Below, in pieces: positions 47,650 to 56,090 of a stretch of 64,000 nt of DNA. Below the pieces are notes generated by a model, which was not told where the DNA came from, ran no database searches, and saw only the letters and a list, made by a program, of their open reading frames with translations. Made by a program: the position numbers and the translations under genes. The DNA is from CAVQXR01 sp046330455 (lineage in GTDB: Bacteria; Actinomycetota; Thermoleophilia; Gaiellales; Gaiellaceae), in contig JAXLSU010000006.1 of assembly GCA_046330455.1 (NCBI GenBank), positions 1 through 64,000 of the forward strand. Direction: 5' to 3'. The first letter of the stretch is position 1; each line of letters opens with the position of its first letter.

Positions 47650-50556
47650 ATGGCGGAGCACCACACCGACGTGTTCGTCGGTGGATACCGCGACATCGAC
47701 GCGGCAACGAACGAGTTCGACGCGCTGGCGGGGCTCGTCGCGGCGAAGCAGGTGAAGATCGAGGCTGCGATCCTGATCACGCACGCCGAGGACGGCACGG
47801 TCAGCGTGCGGCAGACGGCCGACCACCGCGGACGTAAGGGGGTCGAGTGGGGCGGCGCGGTCGGCGTCCTCGTCGGCCTCGCCGCGCCCCCGCTTCTTGC
47901 CGCGACCGCCGTGGGGGCCGCGGCAGGCGGCCTCGTCGGGAGGTTCGTCGACAAGCGGATGGAAACGCAGCTGCACGACCAGATCGGCGAGCACCTGCCG
48001 CCCGGGACCGCCGGGATCATCGCCGTCTTCGACGACGAGCAGCGACTGGCCGTCGAGCAGGCGCTGCCGAACGCGCTCGCGAAGTCGGTCGTCCAGACGG
48101 ACAAGAAGGGCGTGAGGGCTCTCAAGGACGGCCTCGCCGAGGCGATGGGCAAGTTCGTGCCCGACCGGACGGTGCTTCCGATCCCCGACAAGAGCTTCGG
48201 TGGGACGATGGGCCGGACCGTCGATAGGTCGGTCGGTGACTGGACGATGCTCGCAGGCCCGAAGGCGCCCGAGGACGCGCCGAATGTCCTGATCGTCCTC
48301 ATCGACGACACGGGCTTCGGCGCCCCGGACACGTTCGGGGGCGGGATCTCGACCCCGAATCTCACGCGCGTCGGCCAGATGGGCCTCGTCTACAACCGGT
48401 TCCACGTGACCGCGGTGTGCTCGCCGACCCGGGCGGCGATGCTTACCGGCCGCAACCATCACCGCGTCGGGATGGGGACGATCGCCGAGCTCCCGGGACC
48501 GTACCCGGGCTACACGGGGGTGCGACCTCGGAGCTGCACCGCTCTGCCGCGCATCCTGCGGGAGAACGGCTACGTGACGGCCGGGTTCGGGAAGTGGCAC
48601 CTGACGCCGGGCAGCCAGATGGGCGCAGCAGGGCCCTTCGACCACTGGCCGCTGTCGTGGGGCTTCGACCACTGGTACGGCTTCCTGACCGGGGCGGCGG
48701 GGCAGTACGACCCGCTTGTCACGGTGGACAACACGACGGTCGGCGTGCCCGAAGGGAAGGACAGCGAGCTCTACTACTTCCCCGACGACTTCACCGACAG
48801 GGCGATCGAGTGGATGCACGCGGTCCGGGCCGCAGACGGGCAGAAGCCCTGGATGATGTACTACTCGACCGGCTGCGCTCACGCTCCTCACCACGTGGCC
48901 AAGGCGTGGGCGGACAGGTACAAGGGCAAGTTCGACCAGGGCTGGGATGCCTACCGCGAGAAGACGCTCGCCCGCCAGAAGAAGCTCGGGATCGTCCCCG
49001 AGGACACGGAGCTCTCGGAGCGGCCTGACCTGTTCCCGGCCTGGGACTCGCTGACGGACGCGCAGAAGAAGCTCTACGCCCGCCAGATGGAGATCATCGC
49101 CGGCTACCAGGAGAACGCCGACTGGAACGTCGGCCGGCTCCTCGACGCGATCGAGGAGCAGGGCGACCTCGACAACACGCTGATCGTCTACGTCTGGGGT
49201 GACAACGGCGCCAGCATGGAGGGGACCCTCACGGGCTCCTTCAACGAGACGACCTTCTTCAACGGGGTCGTGCTCGAGGCCGACGAGCAGCTCGAGATCA
49301 TCGAGAAGTGGGGCGGGATCGAGGAGCTCGGCAGCTTCCACACGGCACCGCACTACGCCGCGGCGTGGGCGCACGCGAGCAACGCGCCGTTCCAGTGGGG
49401 CAAGCAGATGGCAAGCCACCTGGGCGGGACGCGGAATCCGATGGTGATCGCCTGGCCGAACCGGATCAAGGCGGGCGGCGACCTTCGCGCCCAGTTCACG
49501 CACTGCATCGACATCGCCCCGACCGTGCTCGAGCTCGTGGGCATCCCCGAGCCGAAGACGGTCGACGGGATCGAGCAGGAGCCGATGGACGGCACGAGCT
49601 TCGTGTACACGCTCGACGATGGGGCAGCCGAGGAGCGCCACACGGTGCAGTACTTCGAGATGCTCGGGAGCCGGGCGATCTACAAGGACGGGTGGTGGGC
49701 CTGTGCGAAGCTCGACAAGCTGCCCTGGGACTTCCGGCCGGAGACGCTTCAGCGGTTCGCCCCGGGCGTGTACGACCCCGACCAGGACGTCTGGGAGCTG
49801 TACTACCTGCCCGACGACTTCTCACAGGCAAGGGACCTGGCGGCGGAGAACCCCGACAAGCTGGAGGAGCTGAAGGAGCTGTTCTGGCAGGAGGCCGAGC
49901 GCAATCGTGCCCTGCCGCTGCTCGGGGCGTTCTCGATGTTCATGGGGGACTTGCCGCCCCTACCGACGATCACGCGGTTCACCTTCGCCGGCGACGTCCA
50001 GAACGTCCAGACGACGATGATCCCGCGCATCTACAACCGCTCGTACTCGCTCGAGGCGAACGTTCACGTGCCGGAGGGCGGGGCGGAGGGCGTCCTCGTG
50101 GCGTTCGCCGACTTCATCGGAGGGTTCGCGCTCTGGGTGGACGAGCAGGGTCGCCTGAACCACACCTACCAGTTCCTCGGTGTCGAGACCTACAAGCAGA
50201 CCTCGACCGAGCCGATCCCGACCGGCGACGTGACCTTGAAGATGCTGTTCGAGATCGACGAGCCGAAGCCGGGCTCGGGCGGAAGGGTGACATTGTGGGC
50301 GGGCGATAGACAGATCGGCGAGGGCCGGCTGGAGAAGTCGGTCTCGCTGATCTTCACGACCTACGCCGGTCTCGACGTCGGCCGCGACAACGGCGGTGTC
50401 GTCGACCTGGCATACGAGGACCGGGCACCGTACGCTTTCACGGGCACCGTGAAGCACGTCGTCTTCGACCTCAAGCCTGCGGCCACGCACGAGGAAGAGA
50501 AGGCGCTGCACGAGCACCGGACGATGGTGGCCGTCGCGCAGGGTATTCACGGATAG
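47650..50556 (+). CDS. Cys-type sulfatase fused to an N-terminal DUF1269-like domain
   Basis: This 968-residue protein follows GAAAGGAG. Residues about 1-175 are a DUF1269-like membrane-associated domain: TDVFVGGYRDIDAA, then a glycine-rich hydrophobic segment GVLVGLAAPPLLAATAVGAAAGG. Residues about 205-760 are a type I sulfatase: NVLIVLIDDTGFGAPDTFGGG holds metal Asp residues, and AVCSPTRAAMLTGRNHHR has Cys257 in the C-x-P-x-R motif that becomes formylglycine. GKWHL, VWGDNGASMEGT and the SHLGGTRNP segment follow. Residues about 770-968 are a beta-sandwich-like C-terminal domain. No Sec signal is present. It probably cleaves sulfate esters after maturation by the divergent enzyme. Only the sulfatase part is functionally assignable. 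Confidence 0.9.
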   Translation: MAEHHTDVFVGGYRDIDAATNEFDALAGLVAAKQVKIEAAILITHAEDGTVSVRQTADHRGRKGVEWGGAVGVLVGLAAPPLLAATAVGAAAGGLVGRFVDKRMETQLHDQIGEHLPPGTAGIIAVFDDEQRLAVEQALPNALAKSVVQTDKKGVRALKDGLAEAMGKFVPDRTVLPIPDKSFGGTMGRTVDRSVGDWTMLAGPKAPEDAPNVLIVLIDDTGFGAPDTFGGGISTPNLTRVGQMGLVYNRFHVTAVCSPTRAAMLTGRNHHRVGMGTIAELPGPYPGYTGVRPRSCTALPRILRENGYVTAGFGKWHLTPGSQMGAAGPFDHWPLSWGFDHWYGFLTGAAGQYDPLVTVDNTTVGVPEGKDSELYYFPDDFTDRAIEWMHAVRAADGQKPWMMYYSTGCAHAPHHVAKAWADRYKGKFDQGWDAYREKTLARQKKLGIVPEDTELSERPDLFPAWDSLTDAQKKLYARQMEIIAGYQENADWNVGRLLDAIEEQGDLDNTLIVYVWGDNGASMEGTLTGSFNETTFFNGVVLEADEQLEIIEKWGGIEELGSFHTAPHYAAAWAHASNAPFQWGKQMASHLGGTRNPMVIAWPNRIKAGGDLRAQFTHCIDIAPTVLELVGIPEPKTVDGIEQEPMDGTSFVYTLDDGAAEERHTVQYFEMLGSRAIYKDGWWACAKLDKLPWDFRPETLQRFAPGVYDPDQDVWELYYLPDDFSQARDLAAENPDKLEELKELFWQEAERNRALPLLGAFSMFMGDLPPLPTITRFTFAGDVQNVQTTMIPRIYNRSYSLEANVHVPEGGAEGVLVAFADFIGGFALWVDEQGRLNHTYQFLGVETYKQTSTEPIPTGDVTLKMLFEIDEPKPGSGGRVTLWAGDRQIGEGRLEKSVSLIFTTYAGLDVGRDNGGVVDLAYEDRAPYAFTGTVKHVVFDLKPAATHEEEKALHEHRTMVAVAQGIHG

Positions 50557-50580
50557 GGCTAGGCGACAGAGGAGGTAGCC

Positions 50581-51132
50581 ATGGCAATCGGACCCGTACA
50601 GCTGATCGTGCTCGGCTTCGAGCACCCGGAGTTCCACGGCGAGATCATCGAGGAGCTCGAGAAGCTCCGCGAGAGCGACACGATCCGCGTCATCGATGCG
50701 CTCGCGATCCACAAGGACGTGGAAGGCGAGATGGAGGTTCTGCACCTGAGCAACCTCACCCGCGACGAGGCGGTCGAGCTCGGCAGCAAGGTCGCTGCGT
50801 TGATCGGCCTCGGGATCGAGGGCGAGGATGGCCTCGAGACGGGCGCCGAGCTCGGAGCCCAGGCTGTTGAGGAGGCCGGGGGCGAGATCGCGTTCTTTTC
50901 CGAGGAGGAGGCCTGGGACGTTCTCGAGGACATCCCGAACGACTCGGCCGCCGCGCTGCTCCTGATCGAGCATCACTGGGCCGTGCCCCTGCGCGACGCG
51001 ATCGCGCGCGCGGGAGGATTCCGGCTCTCGGACGGCTTCATCAGCCCGCTCGACCTCGTCGCAATCGGTCTCGTCACAGCCGAGGAGGCGCAGGAGCTGC
51101 ACGAGCAAGAGACGGCCGGCGCGAAGAAGTAA
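50581..51132 (+). CDS. DUF6325/DUF1269-like protein
   Basis: The 183-residue protein starts after GGAGGTAGCC, 24 bp downstream of the sulfatase gene. It opens with AIGPVQLIVLGFEHPEFHGEIIEELEKL, the pattern of actinobacterial DUF6325/DUF1269-type proteins, an alpha/beta unit followed by an acidic, Gly/Ala-rich middle (residues about 80-105) and an alpha/beta repeat (ALLLIEHHWAVPLRDAIARAGG). The function is not established. It shares its general fold type with the N-terminal domain of the upstream sulfatase, so the two may associate. The end is charged (HEQETAGAKK). A 20-codon ORF with its own ribosome site follows after 26 bp. Confidence 0.8.
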   Translation: MAIGPVQLIVLGFEHPEFHGEIIEELEKLRESDTIRVIDALAIHKDVEGEMEVLHLSNLTRDEAVELGSKVAALIGLGIEGEDGLETGAELGAQAVEEAGGEIAFFSEEEAWDVLEDIPNDSAAALLLIEHHWAVPLRDAIARAGGFRLSDGFISPLDLVAIGLVTAEEAQELHEQETAGAKK

Positions 51133-51158
51133 GTCAACGATCCTACGGAGGTACCGAG

Positions 51159-51221
51159 ATGCTCGGAGCACGAAGAAGAGTCGCCCGGCGTACGTCCAGG
51201 CGCGTCGCCCGGCGCCGCTGA
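51159..51221 (+). CDS. Arginine-rich 20-residue peptide
   Basis: The ORF encodes 20 residues, half of them Arg, in the pattern M-L-G-A-R-R-R-V-A-R-R-T-S-R-R-V-A-R-R-R. A near-perfect Shine-Dalgarno (GGAGGT at 51147-51152) is correctly spaced from the ATG, it follows the DUF6325-type gene by 26 bp, and a long hairpin follows 11 bp after the stop. These signals favour a translated small protein at the end of the operon. The internal repeat R-V-A-R-R is striking. No family is known to me; it could bind acidic partners such as the DUF6325 protein or nucleic acid. Confidence 0.5.
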   Translation: MLGARRRVARRTSRRVARRR

Positions 51222-51232
51222 GGCGTCGGTCA

Positions 51233-51259
51233 CCCGGGGGCCGGGATCCGGCCCCCGGG
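51233..51259 (+). terminator. Long perfect hairpin ending the sulfatase operon
   Basis: CCCGGGGGCCGG and CCGGCCCCCGGG pair over 12 bp with a GAT loop, 11 bp after the small peptide stop. No T-tract follows. Position and strength support a terminator. Confidence 0.75.
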
Positions 51260-51296
51260 CCTGGCCCTGCGAGCGGGGGAACGCGGAGGGTCGGAC

Positions 51297-51557
51297 TGCA
51301 CGCTGGAGGAGACGGCCGGCACTGGCCGAGGCCCCGCGCGGGACGACGCTCTGCTCGACCCCGACCTCTCGGTCGACACCGCGATGTGGGCGAAGCTCTG
51401 CTCTGCGAGCGGCGATCTCCGGGGCTGCGTGTACGACCCCGACGCGATCCTCGCGATGCTCGGCTCCGGGCGCTCCGCGGTGTGGCGTCCGGGTTGGGGC
51501 GGGATGAGATCCCGCCCCAACGGTCCGGATCGCATGCTCGGCGCGTCGGCGGCGTAG
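51297..51557 (+). pseudogene. Remnant of a second YjhG-type dehydratase (C-terminal fragment)
   Basis: From about 51297 to 51473 the reading frame matches the last 55-60 residues of the intact dehydratase at 42291-44234: both contain DTAMWAKL, SASG, then GCVYDP and AIL-A-LGS, with most changes conservative. There is no start and nothing upstream resembles the rest of the gene, so this is a decayed remnant. The frame stays open to the TAG at 51555-51557, through a REP palindrome. The intact gene is also followed by two REP palindromes, so an ancestral segment with gene end and repeats may have been duplicated. Confidence 0.75.
51494..51520. repeat. REP-like palindrome, copy 8 (longest)
   Basis: TTGGGGCGGGAT-GAG-ATCCCGCCCCAA is a perfect 12-3-12 dyad behind the dehydratase remnant. 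Confidence 0.78.
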
Positions 51558-51579
51558 GGGCCGGATCTCCATCCGGCCC
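51558..51579. repeat. REP-like palindrome, copy 9
   Basis: GGGCCGGAT-CTCC-ATCCGGCCC is a 9-4-9 dyad preceded by GTAG, paired with copy 8 in opposite polarity. Confidence 0.7.
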
Positions 51580-51712
51580 TGCCGGGCGGTGACGGGTACT
51601 TGCTCGCGTCGTCCCGGCCGCCCGGTCCTTGCGACCCAGCCGGTACCCTTTGCAGCACGCTAGGTCGTGCCCGGGCGATGCCCGGCCCGCGTCGTGACTC
51701 GAAGGGAGCAAG

Positions 51713-52366
51713 GTGCCCGAGCTTCGCCTCCATGACTACGGGCCCTCTGCCCAGTGCCTCAAGGTTAGAATCCTGCTCGCCCAGCTCGGGCTTCCCTACG
51801 AGCGCGTCCCGGTCGACATCTTCGGCGGCGACACGCTGACCGATGCGTTCGCGGCGCGGAACCCGGTGCGCAAGACACCCGTGCTCGAGACGCAGGACGG
51901 ACGCTTCCTCCCGGAGTCGAATGCAATCCTCTGGTACCTCGCCGAGGGCACCGAGCTCCTGTCCGGGGGTCGGTTCGAGCGGGCGGACGTGGTGCGCTGG
52001 CTGCTCTTCGAGCAGAACATGGTGATTCCCGCGTTGAGCTGGCTCCGCTTTGCGCTCATCACGGGCCGGCTCACACCGGACGAGCCCGAGACGACGAGGC
52101 TGCAGGCGGAAGCGGCGCACGTGCTCAGCCTGCTCGATACCCATCTCGCGGCGAGCGGGCTCATGGTCGGCGGGCGCTACTCGATCGCCGACATCTCGCT
52201 CTACGGCTACACGCACTTGGCGCCACAGGCCGGAATCGAGCTCGCTGCCTATCCCGCGGTCGGGGCATGGCTGCGCCGGGTCGAGGGGCAGCCGGGCTTC
52301 GTGAACGACCTCGAGCCCTACCCCGCGAACGCCTTGCCCGGCGCCGGCCGCTCGATCTACGGATAG
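51713..52366 (+). CDS. Glutathione S-transferase family protein
   Basis: The 217-residue protein starts at the GTG at 51713 after GAAGGGAGCAAG. The N-terminal thioredoxin-like domain (residues 1-78) shows SAQCLKVRILLAQLGLPYERVPVD, the cis-Pro motif RKTPVLE and the ES pair in FLPESNAILWYLAEG that binds the thiol tripeptide. The C-terminal helical domain has GGRYSIADISLYGYTH with the N-capping box. Most Actinobacteria use mycothiol, so the physiological thiol is uncertain. The substrate is not known. It stands alone between the dehydratase remnant and a small unknown gene. Confidence 0.87.
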   Translation: MPELRLHDYGPSAQCLKVRILLAQLGLPYERVPVDIFGGDTLTDAFAARNPVRKTPVLETQDGRFLPESNAILWYLAEGTELLSGGRFERADVVRWLLFEQNMVIPALSWLRFALITGRLTPDEPETTRLQAEAAHVLSLLDTHLAASGLMVGGRYSIADISLYGYTHLAPQAGIELAAYPAVGAWLRRVEGQPGFVNDLEPYPANALPGAGRSIYG

Positions 52367-52410
52367 CGGCGCTCGCCCTGTCCGTCCGGCCCGGGACCTA
52401 CGCTGCCGGA

Positions 52411-52740
52411 ATGAGTCGCGACGAGCTGATCGGCGTCCTCGAGAGCCACTACCGCGCCGGGACCGTCTGGGGTACGCCGACTCGGGAGGAGGACGATTCG
52501 GTGCGCGTCATCGACTGCCTGGGCGTCGAGTGGGTCGCGCTCGCCGTCGTGCCGGAGGATCTCGACGATCCTGCCTTCGCGGGCCGGCTCATCGAGCTTG
52601 CGAACAGGAGGATGCCGGAAACCGGCGCACGCTGCGAGCTCGAGCTTCTCCCGGCGGAGGAATGCAAGGATGCAGTCGAGTTCCTGCTCCGGCAGCTCCG
52701 GCTCGACGAGCGCGTCAGCGTCTACTCGCAGGCTGCCTGA
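52411..52740 (+). CDS. Small protein of unknown function
   Basis: The 109-residue cytoplasmic protein begins SRDELIGVLESHYRAGTVWGTPTREEDDSVRVIDCLG and has a mixed alpha/beta pattern with a Cys-containing beta strand and a helical end (CKDAVEFLLRQLRLDERV). I recognise no family. The ATG at 52411 has no Shine-Dalgarno site; TACGCT (52399-52404) ends 6 bases upstream, which fits a leaderless transcript. Its stop lies inside the 3' end of the convergent broken restriction-modification gene (19-bp overlap). Composition is like the surrounding chromosome, so it is probably real. Confidence 0.6.
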   Translation: MSRDELIGVLESHYRAGTVWGTPTREEDDSVRVIDCLGVEWVALAVVPEDLDDPAFAGRLIELANRRMPETGARCELELLPAEECKDAVEFLLRQLRLDERVSVYSQAA

Positions 52741-53190
52741 TCGTCGTCGGGCTGCTCGACGAGCCCGACCGTCCGGTAGAAGCGCCGGATCTCGTCCCGC
52801 GACGAGCGGATCTCGAACAGGTCGAAGATCAGGTCGTCGATCTCGTCTCGCAGCGCCTGAATATCGCTCTCCGGATCGATCCGGAGCGTCTCGACGATCT
52901 TCGAGACACGTTCGGTCACCCCGGATTCGAGCTCGGGTGGCGGGCGGCGATACGGGAGCTTCTCGACGTAGCCGAGGTGAGCTGTCGCGGTCGTGTTCAC
53001 CATCCTCTTCATGAAGTAGGTCGCTAGCGCCGAGTTGAGGTAGCCGAGTAAGAATCTCTCGTCCGTGGCCGAATCCTCGGCGAAGATCGCGCTTCCCTTG
53101 TCGCTGAAGATCCAGCCTACTGGCATGAGGCGCACCGACAGGCGCCCGCTCGACACAACCGAATAGGTCAAGCCCGATTGGAAGTAGTAG

Positions 53191-53360
53191 CGAGCAGGGA
53201 GCCTTCAGCCACCGTCCGGAGCCGGAAGAAGCGGTTGCGATCCGGCTTGCCGCAGTAGAGGAACAGGAAGGGCGGCGGACTCTCGAAGTCGTTGCTCCGG
53301 GCGTAGTCCTGAAGCTGCTTCGTGGCACGCTCCAGCGCTGCGGCAGAGTCGAGCTCTGCG
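53191..53360. repeat. 170-bp direct repeat, copy 1
   Basis: This segment appears identical by eye, base for base, to 55242-55411. Here it sits inside the specificity-domain part of the broken gene, between the PLGPETLT coding end and RYYFQSG, where it does not belong. Its length (170) is not a multiple of three, so it adds a frameshift. Confidence 0.85.
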
Positions 53361-55241
53361 GTCAGAGTCTCCGGCCCGAGCGGGTCGACCGCTTGCGTCA
53401 AGCCAGGGAACGGCTCTCCGATGGCCAGGAAGTACCGGTCGTCGGCAGTAATGAGCCCCCTGCCGGCCACGCGCTACGTCCCGCACGCGGCCTGATGCCT
53501 TGGCGGCCTCGAACACCCCGGGTGAACCCGACGAAGAACGGCGTCTCAGGGAACGCGTCGTACTCCTCCTGCCGCAGGTCTGCACCTTGCGGGTGGAGGG
53601 TCCGAGAAGTCGGCCGGCTCGCGGACGTAGTCGACCAGGCGCATGTCGTTCGCCTTGCGAGCCTCCGGGTCGGAGCACTTCTCGAGGGTCGTGATCGCCA
53701 GCGCCGGCGACACCTGGAAGCCGACGCCTGCAAAGTGCCGTGAAGTCGGTGAGCAGGATCGCCGACGATCCTGCAGCGGCTGAGGATGAAGCGGCGGAGC
53801 GGGGCGTACGTCGTCAGCGACCAAGCCGTCGTGACCGTGAGGTGGCCGCCCTCGCGGAGTCGCTCGATGCCGTTCGCGAAGAACATGCCGTACGTGTCGC
53901 GGTCGCCCGTCCCGAGCCCCGGCCTTGGCCTTCTTGTCCTCGTAGAGGTTTCGGTACACGTCCTCCTTGTACGGCTTGCGTGCCGGCGGGTTGCCGACGA
54001 TGGCGTCGAACTCGACCTCGTCGATCGTCCTGATCGCCGACCTCGCGGTCGGCCACGATGCCCGCCTCGCGGCGGAACAGCTCCTTGCGGCGCCGGGCGA
54101 GGAAGGAGCATGTCGTGGACGTAGATGCTGCGGCGACACGCCGGTCGAGTGCTCGTCGAGGAAGAACAGGCGGATCGCCGCGAGCGAGGTGGCGAACGTG
54201 TCGATGTCGGCGCTCAGGAAGAGCTGGCCGGCGATGATGCCCTCGATAGGCGTCCTCGGCCGAATAGCCCCGGCACGGTAGAGGTCGGCGAGCCGCTCAA
54301 CAGCGCTCGGCCAGGAAGGATCGACCCCACACGGGTCGAGCACCACTGAATCTCGCCGGAGGTTGAGCTTCGAAACCATGGCCGTACCGGACGTCCCCAT
54401 GAGGCGTGTAGAAGGCGCCGAGCTGTACTGTTGCTGTCGGGAGGAGAGCAGCGACTGGTAGACGTCCCCGACCGCACGGTTGGTGAGCTTCCTCGCCGAG
54501 GTCGTAGACGAGCCCGGCGAGCGTCCCTTGCCCGGGCGCAGGTAGTCGTAGGCGTCCTCGTTGAGGATAGACGAGGGGGAAACTGCTCCTCGGCAAAGGT
54601 CGAAGCCACCTCGATCAGGTCCCACCAGTTGTTCTGGTCGATCACGCTGTCGCGGATCGCGGGCGTGGTTCTCGGCTCGTAGGTCGCGATAGGCCTGCTC
54701 CTCGTCCGCCGTCCGCGACGCGGACGAGTTGAGGACTCGTCGCCCAGGAGTCCACCCGAGGAACACGCCCGTTGCCCATCGTCGTCTCGGCTCGCCGACG
54801 GCAGGAACTCGCGCATGATCCGGTAGAAGCCCGGAAGGTGCCGCTCTTCGCAGAGGTTGAGGAAGAAGATCTTGTTCAGATGACCGAGCGCCGCCTGCGT
54901 GACGATCTCGGAGACCACGTCCTTTGCCCGACTTGCTCGTCTCCGCGACCTTCCGGTCGTAGAGCTGACGGCGCTTCGCTGGTGCGCCCCGGGCCTGGCC
55001 ACGAGCCAGCGGCCGAACGACGTCAGCGTTCCCGGCCGATCGGGTCGCGAGACGACTTCCACCATGTGCAGCGCGTCCTTGCGGATGTCGTTCTCGATCC
55101 GGTCGAGATGGTGGAGGAGGATCTCCCGGAAGTCGCTCGGCGTCACCTCCTCCTTGGCGAACTCCCCGCGGACGAGGTGGGCGCCTTCACCCGCTCCTGG
55201 TGTCCGCTGTTCCTGGTGCCGGTTCTCGTACTCGGCCTCGT

Positions 55242-55411
55242 CGAGCAGGGAGCCTTCAGCCACCGTCCGGAGCCGGAAGAAGCGGTTGCGATCCGGCTTG
55301 CCGCAGTAGAGGAACAGGAAGGGCGGCGGACTCTCGAAGTCGTTGCTCCGGGCGTAGTCCTGAAGCTGCTTCGTGGCACGCTCCAGCGCTGCGGCAGAGT
55401 CGAGCTCTGCG
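55242..55411. repeat. 170-bp direct repeat, copy 2 (native position)
   Basis: In this copy the coding sequence runs on naturally in the nuclease-like N-terminal region (RATKQLQDYARSNDF, then EGSLLDEAEYEN), so this is the original and 53191-53360 the duplicate, 2051 bp away. Confidence 0.85.
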
Positions 55412-56090
55412 TAGCGCTTGATCTCGCAGAGCACGACAGGGGGCGTTGCCGATCAGGTACAGGCCGTCGTAGCGCCCTGTCGCGCTGCTGGAGCTTCAGC
55501 CGCTTGACCGCGAGCGTTCGCTGTTCCCGGAAGTGCTCGCCGTCGGCCTCGGAGGTCGACCGCTCCGGATACCCGAGGACGCGCATGTCCGGCTCGAAGA
55601 GCGTCGAGTGGACGTCGGCCTCCGAGAACCGGCGCTTCTCCTCTTCCGGGATGTCCAGGCTCGGCAGGACGGATCGGCACGGCTCCACACCTGGGACGGC
55701 AAGGCGATGGATCACATGAATCACGCCCGATCGTGCCGGGTTGGTTGCAAGAGGCTCGCGGATGCGGTAACGAGGCCGCGCCTACCCCACTCGCACGCCG
55801 GATGCCGGCTGCTCGCCCCGCGCCTTCCCGAGGACCCTCGCGGCGCTCGGCGCTGGCACCGCCCCGGGAAATGACCGGCTCATCCGCCCGCCCGGCGCGT
55901 CCATCGCGAGCTCAGCGCGGTGGATGAGTGTTATGAAGGGGGCCTCCCGCGGAGTCATGCCCGTGGCGTCCTGTTCGAGACGAGGGGAGGCCCTCGGGAT
56001 GTTGTACGTGGGATTGGATCTCGTTCCTGCAAGCGGATCGATGGTGGTGTGGTCGATGGGGATGGTGTGGTGGTTTGGGAGAAGGCTGCC

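Larger units (their letters stand above)
52722..55724 (-). pseudogene. Broken Eco57I-like (type IIG) restriction-modification gene
   Basis: Pieces of one gene lie in order on the minus strand but change frame many times. N-terminus (about 55700-55240): FSEADVHSTLFEPDMRVLGYP and LCEIKRYAELD with a nuclease-like E-x-K. Middle (55.0-54.1 kb): IVTQAALGHLNKIFFLNLCEERHLPGFYR, then fragments of FYTPHGDV and of methylase motif I, split over two frames. Next comes IDTFATSLAAIRLFF, and FDAIVGNPPARKPY, with NPPA instead of the N6-adenine methylase NPPY. C-terminus (53172-52722): RYYFQSGLTYSVVSS and SDKGSAIF of the specificity domain. A 170-bp stretch of the N-terminal part is repeated near 53.2 kb. The intact enzyme would cut and methylate DNA against phage. 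At least eight frame changes make it non-functional, unless they are assembly errors. Confidence 0.8.

Noticed and set aside
46051..49641. 1196-codon minus-strand frame spanning the maturase and the sulfatase
   Set aside because: Only 46051-47412 has family motifs. The extension runs antisense through the well-supported sulfatase gene.
5716..51579. REP-like palindromes as a CRISPR array
   Set aside because: Copies are dispersed over tens of kb, not regularly spaced, and no cas genes are present.
55143..55724. 193-codon frame taken as an intact gene
   Set aside because: Only the first 80 residues or so follow the restriction-modification family; the rest is out of frame, so it is part of the pseudogene.
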